Positions 7,890 to 18,404 are shown, counted from the first letter of the stretch. The stretch: DNA of 36,327 nt from Candidatus Omnitrophota bacterium (GCA_028710685.1 JAQTTQ010000009.1:1-36327); one strand, 5' to 3'. Notes: generated from the letters alone by a model not told the origin. A program made the numbers and translations.

Positions 7890-10106
7890 ATGAAAAGGCT
7901 AGAAAACGGCATAGTTTTTATAAATCCCTATAATCCGGACCCGCCTCCTAATTATTTCGGCCCGCCTTATGGCATCAGTTTAATAGCAGCCTGTATGATC
8001 TCTGCCGGCATAAAAATACCTTTAACGGCATACGATTTTGACCTTGAACCGCGCGATTTCATGCTGCAGTCAGTAGAGCGTATTTTAAGAAAAGAAAAAC
8101 CTGCTTATCTAGCTATAGCTACCCAGAGCTGTACAAGGGGCGGCGTATATGATCTGATAGGCTTAGCCAGGAGAATAAAGCCGGATATTACCATAATTTT
8201 AGGAGGGCCCTTTGCTGCGGTTAAATACGATTTCTTGCTTAAGAGTTTTAAGGTTGACTATGTCGTGGTTGGGGACGGCGAAGAGACAATGGTTGAGCTT
8301 ATAAGTAAGCTGGAAGAAGGGGTAGTGCCTTTAGGGGTTAAGGGAGCTGCTTTCTTGCGTAAGGGGAAAATTTATTTTTCCGGGGAAAGAGATAAGGTGC
8401 TTAACCTGGATTCCTTGCCTTATCCGGCCTTTCATCTTTTTAGGGGGTTTGAGAAAAGGATCAATTCTGGCCGCAGCCTTAAGCCAATGTCTAATTTTAT
8501 ACTGGGGCGCAGATGTACAACCCTTAAGAACGCCCTTTTGATGCTTTCTTCGCGGGGATGTGTTTATAGCTGCAATTTCTGCCCGATGAGCAAAATAGAT
8601 AAAGCTAAAGTCCGTTTTCATAGCCCTGAGTATTTTGTCGATATGGTTGCTTATTTTTATCGCAGGTATGGGATAAAAGATTTTGCCTTCGGGGATAATT
8701 TTTTTACCCTCTCCAGGGAAAGGGTGATGAGCATATGTGATCTAATCCTTAAGAAGGGGTTAAAGATTAAATGGAGCTGCATGACCCGCTCTGACAGTGT
8801 GGATAAGAAAATGCTCAGGGCTATGTCAAAAGCAGGATGTTTTGAGATCTCTTACGGTGTAGAAAGCGGCTCTGAGCAGATCCAGGATAAAATTGGCAAG
8901 AAGTTAGATTTGCTTAGGACAAGGGAAGCATTCAGGCAGACCGGGGAAGTGGGGATTAGAAGCATACTTATGCTAATGGTGGGCAATACAGGGGAAAGCG
9001 AGTCTACCATAAGGCAAACCTTTTGCTATGTTAGGGGGCTTAATCCGGATAGCGTACTGGTTAAGCGGGTTAAGGTCTATCCCGGCACCTTAATTCATGA
9101 TCTGTATGAAAAAAATGGCTTATTAAGGAAAAATTATTATAAGGATTCAGAATTTACCCCTCCTTCTTTTACTTGCGAGCATTCCGAAGAAGAACTGGAG
9201 AGGTTAAGCAGCAGGTTAGGGGAAAGGCGCATCTTTGTCCAGGTTAACAATGTTTGCAATAATAATTGCTATCCCTGCAGATTAAACAGGGAAGTTTCTA
9301 ATAAACAAACTGCAGAAATAAAGAACAGCCTTATTCTGGCTTCAACCCGCTGCGAACATATAGTGCTCTACGGGGGGGAGATATTTTTAAGAAAGGATGT
9401 CTTTAAACTATTGGAATTTGTCGAGCAGATACAAGTACATCATCTTAATATATACGGAAACGCAAGGATATTTTCTTATCCCAAATTTGCGGAGAGAATA
9501 AGTAAATATCATTGCCTGGAGTCATTTATTATCCCATTTTTCGGCTTAGCCCAAATACACGATGACGAGGTGAAGGTAAACGGCGCCTTTAATCAGACAA
9601 TGCTTGGGATAAAAAACCTTAATTGCGCTTCCCGTTCTTTTGAGGTTAAGGCGGCTATATACATTACCGAATCAAACTGCGCTATGTTAGGTGAGCTTGT
9701 TAAACTGCTTGTAGATAACAAAATCAAGAGTTTTCGTTTTATCTTCATGCGCGATTCAATGAAGTTAATCTCGGTTCCTGCCAGGAGGCTGCCTTTAATT
9801 AGCGTTGCGGCAGAAAGCCTTAAAAAAGCAGCCCAATATCTTAAGGGAAAGGGTTTTGAATTCTTCTTTGAAGGTTTTACGCCATGTGTCTTAAAAGGTT
9901 ACCCTCAGCACATAAGTGAATTACTTTCTCCTTTTAATGAGGCAATAACCTATGCCAAAGGTTTACAGGGGTGCGGGGAGATGAGAACTCAAGATAAAAG
10001 AAAGCTTAAATGCTGCCCAGGGTGCAAGGAAGACTTATTATGTGAAGGTGTCTGGAGGAGTTATCTAAAAGAACGCGGTGAAGCTGAGTTTGCGCCAATT
10101 AAATGA
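7890..10106 (+). CDS. B12-binding-like/radical SAM protein fused to a second radical SAM domain with C-terminal Cys motif
   Basis: N-terminal B12-binding-like fold ('PPYGISLIAACMISAG...ILGGPFAAV...VVGDGEET'); CVYSCNFC (8559) and CNNNCYPC (9255); C-terminal 'CCPGCKEDLLCEGVWRSYLKERGEAEFAPIK'. Confidence 0.85.
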   Translation: MKRLENGIVFINPYNPDPPPNYFGPPYGISLIAACMISAGIKIPLTAYDFDLEPRDFMLQSVERILRKEKPAYLAIATQSCTRGGVYDLIGLARRIKPDITIILGGPFAAVKYDFLLKSFKVDYVVVGDGEETMVELISKLEEGVVPLGVKGAAFLRKGKIYFSGERDKVLNLDSLPYPAFHLFRGFEKRINSGRSLKPMSNFILGRRCTTLKNALLMLSSRGCVYSCNFCPMSKIDKAKVRFHSPEYFVDMVAYFYRRYGIKDFAFGDNFFTLSRERVMSICDLILKKGLKIKWSCMTRSDSVDKKMLRAMSKAGCFEISYGVESGSEQIQDKIGKKLDLLRTREAFRQTGEVGIRSILMLMVGNTGESESTIRQTFCYVRGLNPDSVLVKRVKVYPGTLIHDLYEKNGLLRKNYYKDSEFTPPSFTCEHSEEELERLSSRLGERRIFVQVNNVCNNNCYPCRLNREVSNKQTAEIKNSLILASTRCEHIVLYGGEIFLRKDVFKLLEFVEQIQVHHLNIYGNARIFSYPKFAERISKYHCLESFIIPFFGLAQIHDDEVKVNGAFNQTMLGIKNLNCASRSFEVKAAIYITESNCAMLGELVKLLVDNKIKSFRFIFMRDSMKLISVPARRLPLISVAAESLKKAAQYLKGKGFEFFFEGFTPCVLKGYPQHISELLSPFNEAITYAKGLQGCGEMRTQDKRKLKCCPGCKEDLLCEGVWRSYLKERGEAEFAPIK

Positions 10107-13054
10107 TAAAAAATATTTATAAGGATAATAAATCAAAGAGTATCTTTCGGCTGAAACCGGGTTTTTATTTCGCCAATAACCTGCTTGGAGATTATGATTG
10201 TCTTGAAAGTTTTGGCAGATGTAATAATAAGTGCGTTTTTTGTTGTGATTCGGATAATTATAAAGATAATAAGAGCTTATTAATAAAGCCAAGTAGCTCA
10301 CCCAACGGGAAGATCCTTCTCTGCTGCGGAGAGCCAACCAATATTAAGAATGTCGTTAAAACCGTCAAGAATCTAAAGAATAAATATACAACGGTTGCCA
10401 TTTCAACTAACGGAAGAAAATTGGCGGATCTTAAGTTTCTCCGGGCTATGATCAGCGCCGGAGTTAATGAAGCATTCTTTTCTATTCATGGCCACGAGGC
10501 GGCGGTTCATGACAGCATCACCGGGGTTGAGGGTTCATTTGCGCAATCAGTCAAAGGCTTAAAAAATGCTTTGAAGCTTCAGGCTGAGCAGGGTGGCCTT
10601 GAGATAGCAGTTAATGCAGTTATAACTACGAAGAACTTGCCTTTTTTGAGGAAGTATCTGGTATTTCTATATAAACTGGGGATTAGAACCGTTAATTTGG
10701 ATTTGCCTGTTCCTTTGGGCGCGGCAGCTAAATCTTATCGGAAGATTATGCCTCAATACGCGAATGTAGCCTTAGAGTTTGAGAAGGCCCTTGAGGGTTG
10801 CTGTATGAACGGGATGATGATTTTTGTCTCTAATTTACCTTTATGCGTATTTAGTAGCATGAAGGGGGTGGATTACAGTCTTATACTTAATGAAAGCCTG
10901 GAGTTTACAAAGTTACGTTGTAGTGAGAGTGGTATTGTTTGCGCCGATTGTATTGCCAGCAGAGTCTGCCCGGGAGCATTTAAAGATTACGTGGATATTT
11001 ATGGGGATAGAGAATTTAAGGCGTTGAGTGAAATCGGCAGTAAAGAGGAATGTATTCTAAAGAGCAATATTGATAATCTCGCGGTAGTAATAACGTGTAA
11101 ATGTCAGTTGGATTGTCTTTATTGCTACCAGGACCGAGATCGCCCTGATCTCTCTGAAGAGGAACTTTACGCTTCCATAGACCTGCTTTTTACTTCGCCT
11201 TCAGATGAAATTGAACTTCAGTTTTTCGGGGGAGAGCCGTTGCTCAGGCTTGATTTAATTAAGAAGGGTATTAAATATGCCCAGAAAAAGAAAAAAGAAA
11301 CCGGCAAGCAGATCCGCTACCTTTTAACCACAAACGGTTTACTTTTAGATAGAGATTTACTTAAGTTTCTTAAAGAGCAGAATGTTACTATTATGCTTAG
11401 CCTAGACGGTAATTGCCGCACGCATTTGAGAAACCGGCCGTTAAAACATAAGAAGCCAGCTAACTATTTTACCCGTCTCTCTAAGATTTTGCGGCTTATC
11501 AGGGAGGTAGAAAACGATTATTTTATTAATATGGTATTCTTGCCTCGGGATATAAAAGGCCTGAATTTAAATTTAAGCTATTTGATAAAGGCAGGGGTTA
11601 AGGATATTCAGGTTGCTTATGCGGTGGGGGTTATGTTTAAGGACAGCGACATCTTTGCCTGCGTAAAAGCATTTAACAGGCTAAAGGAAGTTGCGCTTAA
11701 GTCAAAAGTCAACTTGCGCAATATTTACACCGATAATGAGCCGGTTCTTTCTTCTCCTCAAATAATGGTTACTGCCGGAGGGGCTATTTATGTGGGGTGC
11801 GGGATCCTTTTAGAGAAGCTTTTCCCTAAGTTCAGCCGGATTTTTTATTCCGGGGATTTGCGTAAGATTACAAGCATATTTTCTTTAAAGCGCTCAAGGC
11901 AGGAACAATTGGCTCTTATTCTAAAGAATATTCATTCTTTATCGCCGGAGTTGTTGAGCAATCTTTATTTAGGGGTTGTTTTATCCCTTTATTCTTTAAC
12001 TAACAGCCTGATTGATGATTATACCTTATTGGCCTCTAATAAGCCTAAACCGGTTGGAAACTATCTTTACAGGGATAAGATGCTTTTGATGCTGACTTAT
12101 CAGTGCCAAATGGGCTGTTCTTACTGCCGAATGGACCGAAGCCATCCTGAAATGCCCGCGGAAACGCTTTATAAGGCAATTGATCTTCTTTTGACTTCTC
12201 CTGAACAGGAGGTAGAGCTTCAATTCTTCGGTGGTGAGCCCCTATTGCGGTTTGACCTTATAAAAAAGGGAATCAGTTATGCCGAGAAAGAAAAGAGGAA
12301 GGTTAATAAAAAGATAAGGTATTTGGTGACTACTAACGGCTTGCTTATAGATAAGGAGAAATTGGATTTCCTGTCCGGATATAACGTATCTTTTTTATTA
12401 AGTATTGACGGAGATGAAAGGACGCAGAAGGCTAACCGTCCGCTTATCGGCGGCAGGGAAGCCTCTTACCCTTTTGGCCTGTTAAGGGAAAAGATGGTTA
12501 TACTTTCAAAGGCAAAATGCAACTATTTTATAAATTTTGTTATCAGGCCGCAGAATATTCCTTACTTATTAAAAAATGTGCATTTTTTCCTGAAGAATGG
12601 AAGCAGAAATTTAAGATTTTCATATGAATTGGGTGCATTTTGGCAACAGGAAAGGATTTTTGAATATTTTCTTAATGTTTTTAGGGCGGTATTAAAATTT
12701 TCGGATGGCTTTGACTGTTCCATAATCAATATAGGTGCGGATGATGAACCGTTTTTAGTCTCTCCGGCATTAACCATGGATTATGACGGTAAGATTTATT
12801 CCGGCTGCACCTTAACCCTGGAAGGCAAATTCCCAGACCTAAAGAAGATAAATTTAGTAGGGGAGGCCGGCAAGATAGATTCAATTTCTGAAATACGCAG
12901 AAGTAAGAGTGAAAGTATCTACAGTATTGTTAATTTTTATCCGCCGAAGTCAACACTCAGGAGGGTTATTCTTAATAATCTATTTATGGGAGAGATCTCA
13001 GGCAGCTTCTTTAGCAGTCTCTTTAATCTAAGCAATGCGGATAAACCAAAATAA
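10103..13054 (+). CDS. triple radical SAM domain fusion protein (983 aa)
   Basis: Three CX3CX2C motifs: CNNKCVFC (10220), CQLDCLYC (11102), CQMGCSYC (12104); two 'FFGGEPLLR' motifs; 'CADCIASRVCPGAFKDYVDIYGDREF' after the first domain. Confidence 0.85.
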   Translation: MIKNIYKDNKSKSIFRLKPGFYFANNLLGDYDCLESFGRCNNKCVFCCDSDNYKDNKSLLIKPSSSPNGKILLCCGEPTNIKNVVKTVKNLKNKYTTVAISTNGRKLADLKFLRAMISAGVNEAFFSIHGHEAAVHDSITGVEGSFAQSVKGLKNALKLQAEQGGLEIAVNAVITTKNLPFLRKYLVFLYKLGIRTVNLDLPVPLGAAAKSYRKIMPQYANVALEFEKALEGCCMNGMMIFVSNLPLCVFSSMKGVDYSLILNESLEFTKLRCSESGIVCADCIASRVCPGAFKDYVDIYGDREFKALSEIGSKEECILKSNIDNLAVVITCKCQLDCLYCYQDRDRPDLSEEELYASIDLLFTSPSDEIELQFFGGEPLLRLDLIKKGIKYAQKKKKETGKQIRYLLTTNGLLLDRDLLKFLKEQNVTIMLSLDGNCRTHLRNRPLKHKKPANYFTRLSKILRLIREVENDYFINMVFLPRDIKGLNLNLSYLIKAGVKDIQVAYAVGVMFKDSDIFACVKAFNRLKEVALKSKVNLRNIYTDNEPVLSSPQIMVTAGGAIYVGCGILLEKLFPKFSRIFYSGDLRKITSIFSLKRSRQEQLALILKNIHSLSPELLSNLYLGVVLSLYSLTNSLIDDYTLLASNKPKPVGNYLYRDKMLLMLTYQCQMGCSYCRMDRSHPEMPAETLYKAIDLLLTSPEQEVELQFFGGEPLLRFDLIKKGISYAEKEKRKVNKKIRYLVTTNGLLIDKEKLDFLSGYNVSFLLSIDGDERTQKANRPLIGGREASYPFGLLREKMVILSKAKCNYFINFVIRPQNIPYLLKNVHFFLKNGSRNLRFSYELGAFWQQERIFEYFLNVFRAVLKFSDGFDCSIINIGADDEPFLVSPALTMDYDGKIYSGCTLTLEGKFPDLKKINLVGEAGKIDSISEIRRSKSESIYSIVNFYPPKSTLRRVILNNLFMGEISGSFFSSLFNLSNADKPK

Positions 13055-14948
13055 AATGGCACAAAGCGGTATGGATAATTGCAAAGTAGAAAGTCTTATG
13101 GTGATGTGTACCTATTCCTGTCAGTTGGATTGCGCTTATTGTTATGTAAATAGGGCCGGTTATTCTATGCCGGAAGCAGTTCTCTATAAAGCGATAAATC
13201 TGCTCTTGACTACAAAGAGCCCCAAGTGCCAGCTAAGGTTTTGGGGCGGAGAGCCTCTTTTGCGGTGGGAGTTTGTAAAAAAAGGGATAAAATATGCCCG
13301 GGTCATGTCCGCTAAAAAGAAAAAGAAGATTAAGTTCATGATCACTACGAATGGCCTGCTTTTGGATGAAAATAAACTGAAGTTTTTAAAGAATTTGCCG
13401 GTTGAGGTAATGTTTTCCCTGGATGGAGCTGAAAAAGCTAATTCAAGGCTCAGGGTATTTAAATCTAATAGAAACTATTATAAAGTCCTCTTTAGCAACC
13501 TGGAGGCGTTGCGTGACTCGGGGGTGCCTTACTTTGTGAATATGGTGGTAACCCCAAAGACTGCTTTAGGGCTGTCAGAAAACTTGAAATTTCTATACGA
13601 TAACGGAATTAAAAGGGTCCAGCTTGGATATCAAAACGGAATTTTTTGGCCGGCTTCTTTGAAGAATGCTGTAATTAATGGAATTGAGAGCTTCATGGCC
13701 TCGGGGGTAAGCAGTGATTTCTTGATGAATTTTGTAAATGAGTGTGAGCCTACTATTCTCAGCCCTGAGGTAATTTCGGATGTTGACGGGGAAATATATT
13801 ACGATGCGGCTATTTTTATGGAGAAGGTTTTTCCAAACTTAAGAAAATATTATTATGCCGGGACGTTAGAGGAGTGTAAAGCTATTGATTCGCTTTATTC
13901 CTGCCGGGATGAGCTTCTTGAAAAGTTTCAGCAATCCTGCACCACTGTTACGCAAAGAAAGGTTCTCCTTAATAATATTAATTTTGGGCTAGAGTTAGAG
14001 AATTTATTTAAGAAACTCTCGCCCGATTCCTTGGATTCAAATGAGCACCCGCTCTTAATTCCGGTAGTCAGGGGGGATTTTGGTAAGCAAAATGATATTC
14101 TGCCCGGGTTAGGGATAAATTCTTTATTCCTGTATGTAGAGGGGCCTTGTTTAAATGATTGTATTTTTTGCAGGCAAAAAGAAGATTTTGGTTACAGCGA
14201 TATTTTTAAGATTCAGGCCCAATTGCAGCGTAATGCTGAATTGAAGGCCTCCCGGCTTTGTATTATCGGAAACGAGCCTTTAGCCCATTGGGGCATATCT
14301 AAGATAGTCTCTTTGGCCGTTAAGTGCGGATTCTCTAAGGTAGAGGTAATGACTTCAGGGGAGGGCCTATGTGATAAGGAATTTACCTCTGAATTAATTA
14401 AAAGCGGAGTTTCATCTCTTTCTCTGCCGGTATTTTCTGATAAGGCATCTCAACATGATATGATCGTGGGGCGAAGGGGAAGTTTTCGCAGGCTAATGGA
14501 AGGGATAAATAATGCCAAGAACCTGGGGGCGGAGGTATTCGTGCATTCTAATTTGCTTAAACAGAATATCGATTCCCTTATACCTCTTGAGCGGTTGGTA
14601 AGAAAAGGGCTTAAGCTGCCCTTTGTTATACTACCTATCAGGCCCAAAAGTGCTAATATGTCTTTTAAAGACCTGATGCCGCCTTATAAGGATATCTTAG
14701 CTAAGCTCTCCGGGATTAATTCTTTGATGGGGTTTCCGATATGCGTAACAGCTAAAGTTCAGGAAAAGGCCTTAAAGAACAAGGAGGATATCTCTGATTC
14801 TATGAAGCTTTATATTCTGGATCAGAAATTTATTAAAATAAACATCTGTAGGGGCTGCCGCTATAAAAATAGCTGCTTGGGGTTTTTTAGGGAGTACGCA
14901 GATATTTACGGGGTTGGAGAAATCTCCGCTATTGTCAAGAATGAATAA
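13035..14948 (+). CDS. double radical SAM domain fusion protein
   Basis: CQLDCAYC (13119) with 'FWGGEPLLR'; CLNDCIFC (14148) with 'GNEPL'; C-terminal 'CRGCRYKNSCLGFFREYADIYG'. Confidence 0.85.
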   Translation: MRINQNKMAQSGMDNCKVESLMVMCTYSCQLDCAYCYVNRAGYSMPEAVLYKAINLLLTTKSPKCQLRFWGGEPLLRWEFVKKGIKYARVMSAKKKKKIKFMITTNGLLLDENKLKFLKNLPVEVMFSLDGAEKANSRLRVFKSNRNYYKVLFSNLEALRDSGVPYFVNMVVTPKTALGLSENLKFLYDNGIKRVQLGYQNGIFWPASLKNAVINGIESFMASGVSSDFLMNFVNECEPTILSPEVISDVDGEIYYDAAIFMEKVFPNLRKYYYAGTLEECKAIDSLYSCRDELLEKFQQSCTTVTQRKVLLNNINFGLELENLFKKLSPDSLDSNEHPLLIPVVRGDFGKQNDILPGLGINSLFLYVEGPCLNDCIFCRQKEDFGYSDIFKIQAQLQRNAELKASRLCIIGNEPLAHWGISKIVSLAVKCGFSKVEVMTSGEGLCDKEFTSELIKSGVSSLSLPVFSDKASQHDMIVGRRGSFRRLMEGINNAKNLGAEVFVHSNLLKQNIDSLIPLERLVRKGLKLPFVILPIRPKSANMSFKDLMPPYKDILAKLSGINSLMGFPICVTAKVQEKALKNKEDISDSMKLYILDQKFIKINICRGCRYKNSCLGFFREYADIYGVGEISAIVKNE

Positions 14949-16053
14949 TTTGAGCGTAGATAAAAAATTATTATACGGTGAATTGCGTAAGGTTGGCATA
15001 AGTAATTTCCTGGAAAGCAATATGCTTGGGGAAGTCTACTTTATGCTTTCGTTAAAGTGTAATCTGCGTTGTAAGGTATGCGCCTGGTGGGGCAAAAGTG
15101 GGCCTTGCCGCAATAAAGCATTCTTAAGAAAATACCCGCCGGTTCTAACTACGAAAGAATTAATGCGCTTTGCCAGGGAGATTTTATCTTATAACCCGCA
15201 CCGTGTCACTTTCTCCGGAGGAGAGCCGTTATTCAATAAAAAGTGGTATTACCTGGCAAAGTTTTTTAAAGAAAACGCAGTGAAGGTTTCTTTAACTACC
15301 AACGGTGTTTTTCTTTTGAAGGAATTTGAGCGGGTTACTAAGGTAGTTGATGAAATCAACCTTTCTCTGGGCGGGCCTCCTTCGATTCTCTCCGTTATAA
15401 GAGATAACCGGAGGCAGCATTTTAAAGACATAATGCAAGGGCTTATTAAGCTAAGCTCTTTTAAAAGAAATAATAACAATAGGCCCAGCTTAAGAATTCT
15501 TTATACTATTTCTAGCTTAAGCTATAAGCATATGCATGAACTTGTGGAGTTTATGGAGGATAATGATATCGCAATTGACCGTTATCATTTCCAGCATCTT
15601 ATGTTTATCGACGAGCCGACGTTTAAGAAACAAAAGGAAGTTTTCTCAAAAGAATTTAATGTTGCGCGTTGCGACTTGTGGAGAGGGTATACATTCCCAC
15701 CGCTGAATCTAGATTTCGATTTCTTTAAGAAGGAGATTGGTAAGCTTTACAAATTGAATAATGTATCTTTCAGCCCTGATCTTAAGGCTCAAGAGTTGGA
15801 ATCATATTATAGGTTTAACCGCGGGGCTTTGGGTTATAACAGATACTGTACTGCCCCTTGGCACCAGATAGATATTATGCCTAACGGAGATATATATACC
15901 TGCCATGATTTATTTATAGGAAATCTCCGGGAGGAGAACTTTAAAGATATATGGAACGGAGAAATTTCCCGCAAACTCAGGTTTCGACTTACTCGAAAGT
16001 TATTCCCCGGTTGCAAAGGGTGCTTTTATCATTATTCTGAAAGGAGCCGTTAA
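14941..16053 (+). CDS. radical SAM/SPASM protein
   Basis: CNLRCKVC (15058), 'FSGGEPL', canonical SPASM 'CTAPWHQIDIMPNGDIYTCHDLFIGNLREENFKDIWNGE...PGCKGC'. The track ORF starts at TTG 14914; ATG 14941 seems more likely. Confidence 0.85.
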   Translation: MNNLSVDKKLLYGELRKVGISNFLESNMLGEVYFMLSLKCNLRCKVCAWWGKSGPCRNKAFLRKYPPVLTTKELMRFAREILSYNPHRVTFSGGEPLFNKKWYYLAKFFKENAVKVSLTTNGVFLLKEFERVTKVVDEINLSLGGPPSILSVIRDNRRQHFKDIMQGLIKLSSFKRNNNNRPSLRILYTISSLSYKHMHELVEFMEDNDIAIDRYHFQHLMFIDEPTFKKQKEVFSKEFNVARCDLWRGYTFPPLNLDFDFFKKEIGKLYKLNNVSFSPDLKAQELESYYRFNRGALGYNRYCTAPWHQIDIMPNGDIYTCHDLFIGNLREENFKDIWNGEISRKLRFRLTRKLFPGCKGCFYHYSERSR

Positions 16054-17463
16054 ATGGAGCTGACCGCCGAACGTTTGAACCTTTACAGGTTTCTCACGTT
16101 AAAGTTAGCGGATGATGATTTGTACCCTCATTACCGTTATGGCGAGAATTTTACGCTTGATGAGATAAAGTTTTTCTGGCGTCGTACAGTAAAAATGATT
16201 CTGGATAAAAAAGCGCCGAAGAAATTAGGTTTGTATATTCACATTCCTTTTTGCCATCAGAAGTGTAATTATTGCATGTGCGATTCCTATGTTCCTTTTT
16301 CTTACGGCCAGGTTAGCGAGTACCTTGCTTTGCTTAAGAAAGAAATAGGCTATTTTTCGGACCTTTTTAAAGATGTTTCTTTTACCTCAATTTATTTCGG
16401 AGGAGGCAGTCCTTCGTTTTTGCGTCCTGTAGACCTGGATAATTTTCTTAGATTTATTTACGGGAGTTTTTCTTTTTCTCATGATTGCCAGGTTATTTTT
16501 GAAGGGACGCCTACCGATTTAAATGAGGAGTATATAGATCTTTTAATGCGGCATGGAGTGAACCGTTTTACGATAGGAGTTCAAAGTCTTGACTCTAAGG
16601 TAATAAGAAATATTAAGAGGCCGCAGACTAGGGAAAAATTCGTCAGGATCTTTAAATACCTGAGAAAATTAGGGGCCCCCTGGATAAATGTGGATTTAAT
16701 CGCCGGATTGGAAGGGCAGACTAAGGAATCTTTTGTCTCTGATGTTAAGCTGATGCTGGATTTAGGGGTAGATATGGTTCATGCCAGCGGCTTTTCTCCG
16801 TTACCGCATACTCCTTTCAGCAGGCAGGGAAAGAAGTTTACCCTTGAAAACGAAAGATTACGCGATGAGATGATGGAGGCCTTTGAGGAGATAACGAAGA
16901 ATAACACAGGGGCGAATGCATTGGAAGATGGCGCAGGATATAAGGATGGGGCAGAGAACCTGCAGGAAACCGATTTGCGTAAAGAAAACTCCTCTCTTTT
17001 AGGCATAGGTTATAGCGCCCAATCTCATGCCTTTGCGCAAGCCTGGTATGAGCATCCCTGTCTGACCCATTTAAAGAAAAGGCCAACTTATAATAAGCTG
17101 CCTTTGTTCAGGGGCGTAAGGAGTAGTTTAAAGGAGGAAATGATAAAATTTATTTATAATAACTTGCAAAGCGGTTTTTCCAGAAGGTTATTCCGTTCTC
17201 TCTTTGGCATGGACGCTACCAAAGTTTTTAAGCGGGAGTTTCTTCTTTTAAGTAAGCTAGGTAAGGTTAACATAAAAGGGGATAGGATTATTTTCCAGGT
17301 AGGGCCTGAACATCTTATTTATTCAAAAATCTTTTACAGCAAAAAGAGGCTGCGTGATATACTTAAGATCCATGGCCACAGTTATAGAGAAAATAAAGAT
17401 TACCGTAAGGAATTGGAGAGATTCTACCCGGAAATCTATCTTTCCCGCGAGAATATAGGATGA
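16054..17463 (+). CDS. HemN-like radical SAM protein (coproporphyrinogen III oxidase-like/class C-like)
   Basis: 'LGLYIHIPFCHQKCNYCMC', 'SIYFGGGSPSFL', 'RFTIGVQSLDSKVI', 'VDLIAGLEGQT'. Confidence 0.85.
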   Translation: MELTAERLNLYRFLTLKLADDDLYPHYRYGENFTLDEIKFFWRRTVKMILDKKAPKKLGLYIHIPFCHQKCNYCMCDSYVPFSYGQVSEYLALLKKEIGYFSDLFKDVSFTSIYFGGGSPSFLRPVDLDNFLRFIYGSFSFSHDCQVIFEGTPTDLNEEYIDLLMRHGVNRFTIGVQSLDSKVIRNIKRPQTREKFVRIFKYLRKLGAPWINVDLIAGLEGQTKESFVSDVKLMLDLGVDMVHASGFSPLPHTPFSRQGKKFTLENERLRDEMMEAFEEITKNNTGANALEDGAGYKDGAENLQETDLRKENSSLLGIGYSAQSHAFAQAWYEHPCLTHLKKRPTYNKLPLFRGVRSSLKEEMIKFIYNNLQSGFSRRLFRSLFGMDATKVFKREFLLLSKLGKVNIKGDRIIFQVGPEHLIYSKIFYSKKRLRDILKIHGHSYRENKDYRKELERFYPEIYLSRENIG

Positions 17464-18404
17464 GCAAGATGCTGCCCGATACCTTGATATTGATGGTGAC
17501 CTACAGGTGCAATCTCAACTGTATTTATTGCCCGGTTATAAAATCACGCAGTACTATGCCGTTTTATTTAGCCCAAAAGGCTTTGGATATTTTTGTTTCA
17601 CGCAACCCTTATTTAAAGAAAATAAGGTTTTTCGGAGGAGAGCCATTGATAAAATTTGATGTCATTAAGCAGGTGATAAACTCCTGCGGGAATATGGGTA
17701 AAGGCCGTATTTCCTTTGATTTAACTACCAATGGTACGTTGCTTAGTAAAGGAATATTAAAGTTTCTTGCGGATAATCCAAGGATTGAACTTATTCTCAG
17801 TCTTGACGGAGACTCAAGAACCCAGTCTTTGAATAAGGTTTCGCATAACCCCCGGGTTGTTCCCTATGACCTTCTGGTAAAAAAACTTCCCTTTTTGCTT
17901 AAGCTTCCGCTGGTTACGGTTAATATGGTAGCTGCGCCTAATCAGGTCAGGGAGTTTTTTAATAATTTTAACCATATTTTATCCCTTGGTTTCAAGCGTT
18001 TTAATTTCTTACCTGCTTATTATGTTACATGGAAGCAAGCGGAACTGAAGATTCTGCGAGGCGAGTTTAATAAGATCGCAAGCTCTATCATAAGGAATAA
18101 AAACGTATATGTTAAAAACCTGAGTTTTTGTAGTGAGACTGCGCTTTTTAATAATGCGGTAGTAGTGGACTGCAACGGAGATATCTTCTCAAATAATCTT
18201 ATTTTATCCAGGGCCTTCTTGGGGTTACGCAATAGGATGAAACTGGGGAATGTCAGAGATTTTAGAATCGATGATTTAAAGAAGGGTGAGGACTTGAGCT
18301 CTCTTATGGGAGGGGCAGCTTATAAAAAGATAATTAATGCTGCAGAGGCGCCGGATCGCATCCTTACCCATTTTGTGGAAAGGTTAAAATATGAAAAGAG
18401 TTGA
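17460..18404 (+). CDS. radical SAM protein, GGEPL type, SPASM-like C-terminus without Cys pairs
   Basis: CNLNCIYC (17508), 'RFFGGEPLIKFD', 'LTTNGTLL', 'LSLDGDSRTQ'; ATGA overlap with upstream gene. Confidence 0.82.
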   Translation: MSKMLPDTLILMVTYRCNLNCIYCPVIKSRSTMPFYLAQKALDIFVSRNPYLKKIRFFGGEPLIKFDVIKQVINSCGNMGKGRISFDLTTNGTLLSKGILKFLADNPRIELILSLDGDSRTQSLNKVSHNPRVVPYDLLVKKLPFLLKLPLVTVNMVAAPNQVREFFNNFNHILSLGFKRFNFLPAYYVTWKQAELKILRGEFNKIASSIIRNKNVYVKNLSFCSETALFNNAVVVDCNGDIFSNNLILSRAFLGLRNRMKLGNVRDFRIDDLKKGEDLSSLMGGAAYKKIINAAEAPDRILTHFVERLKYEKS

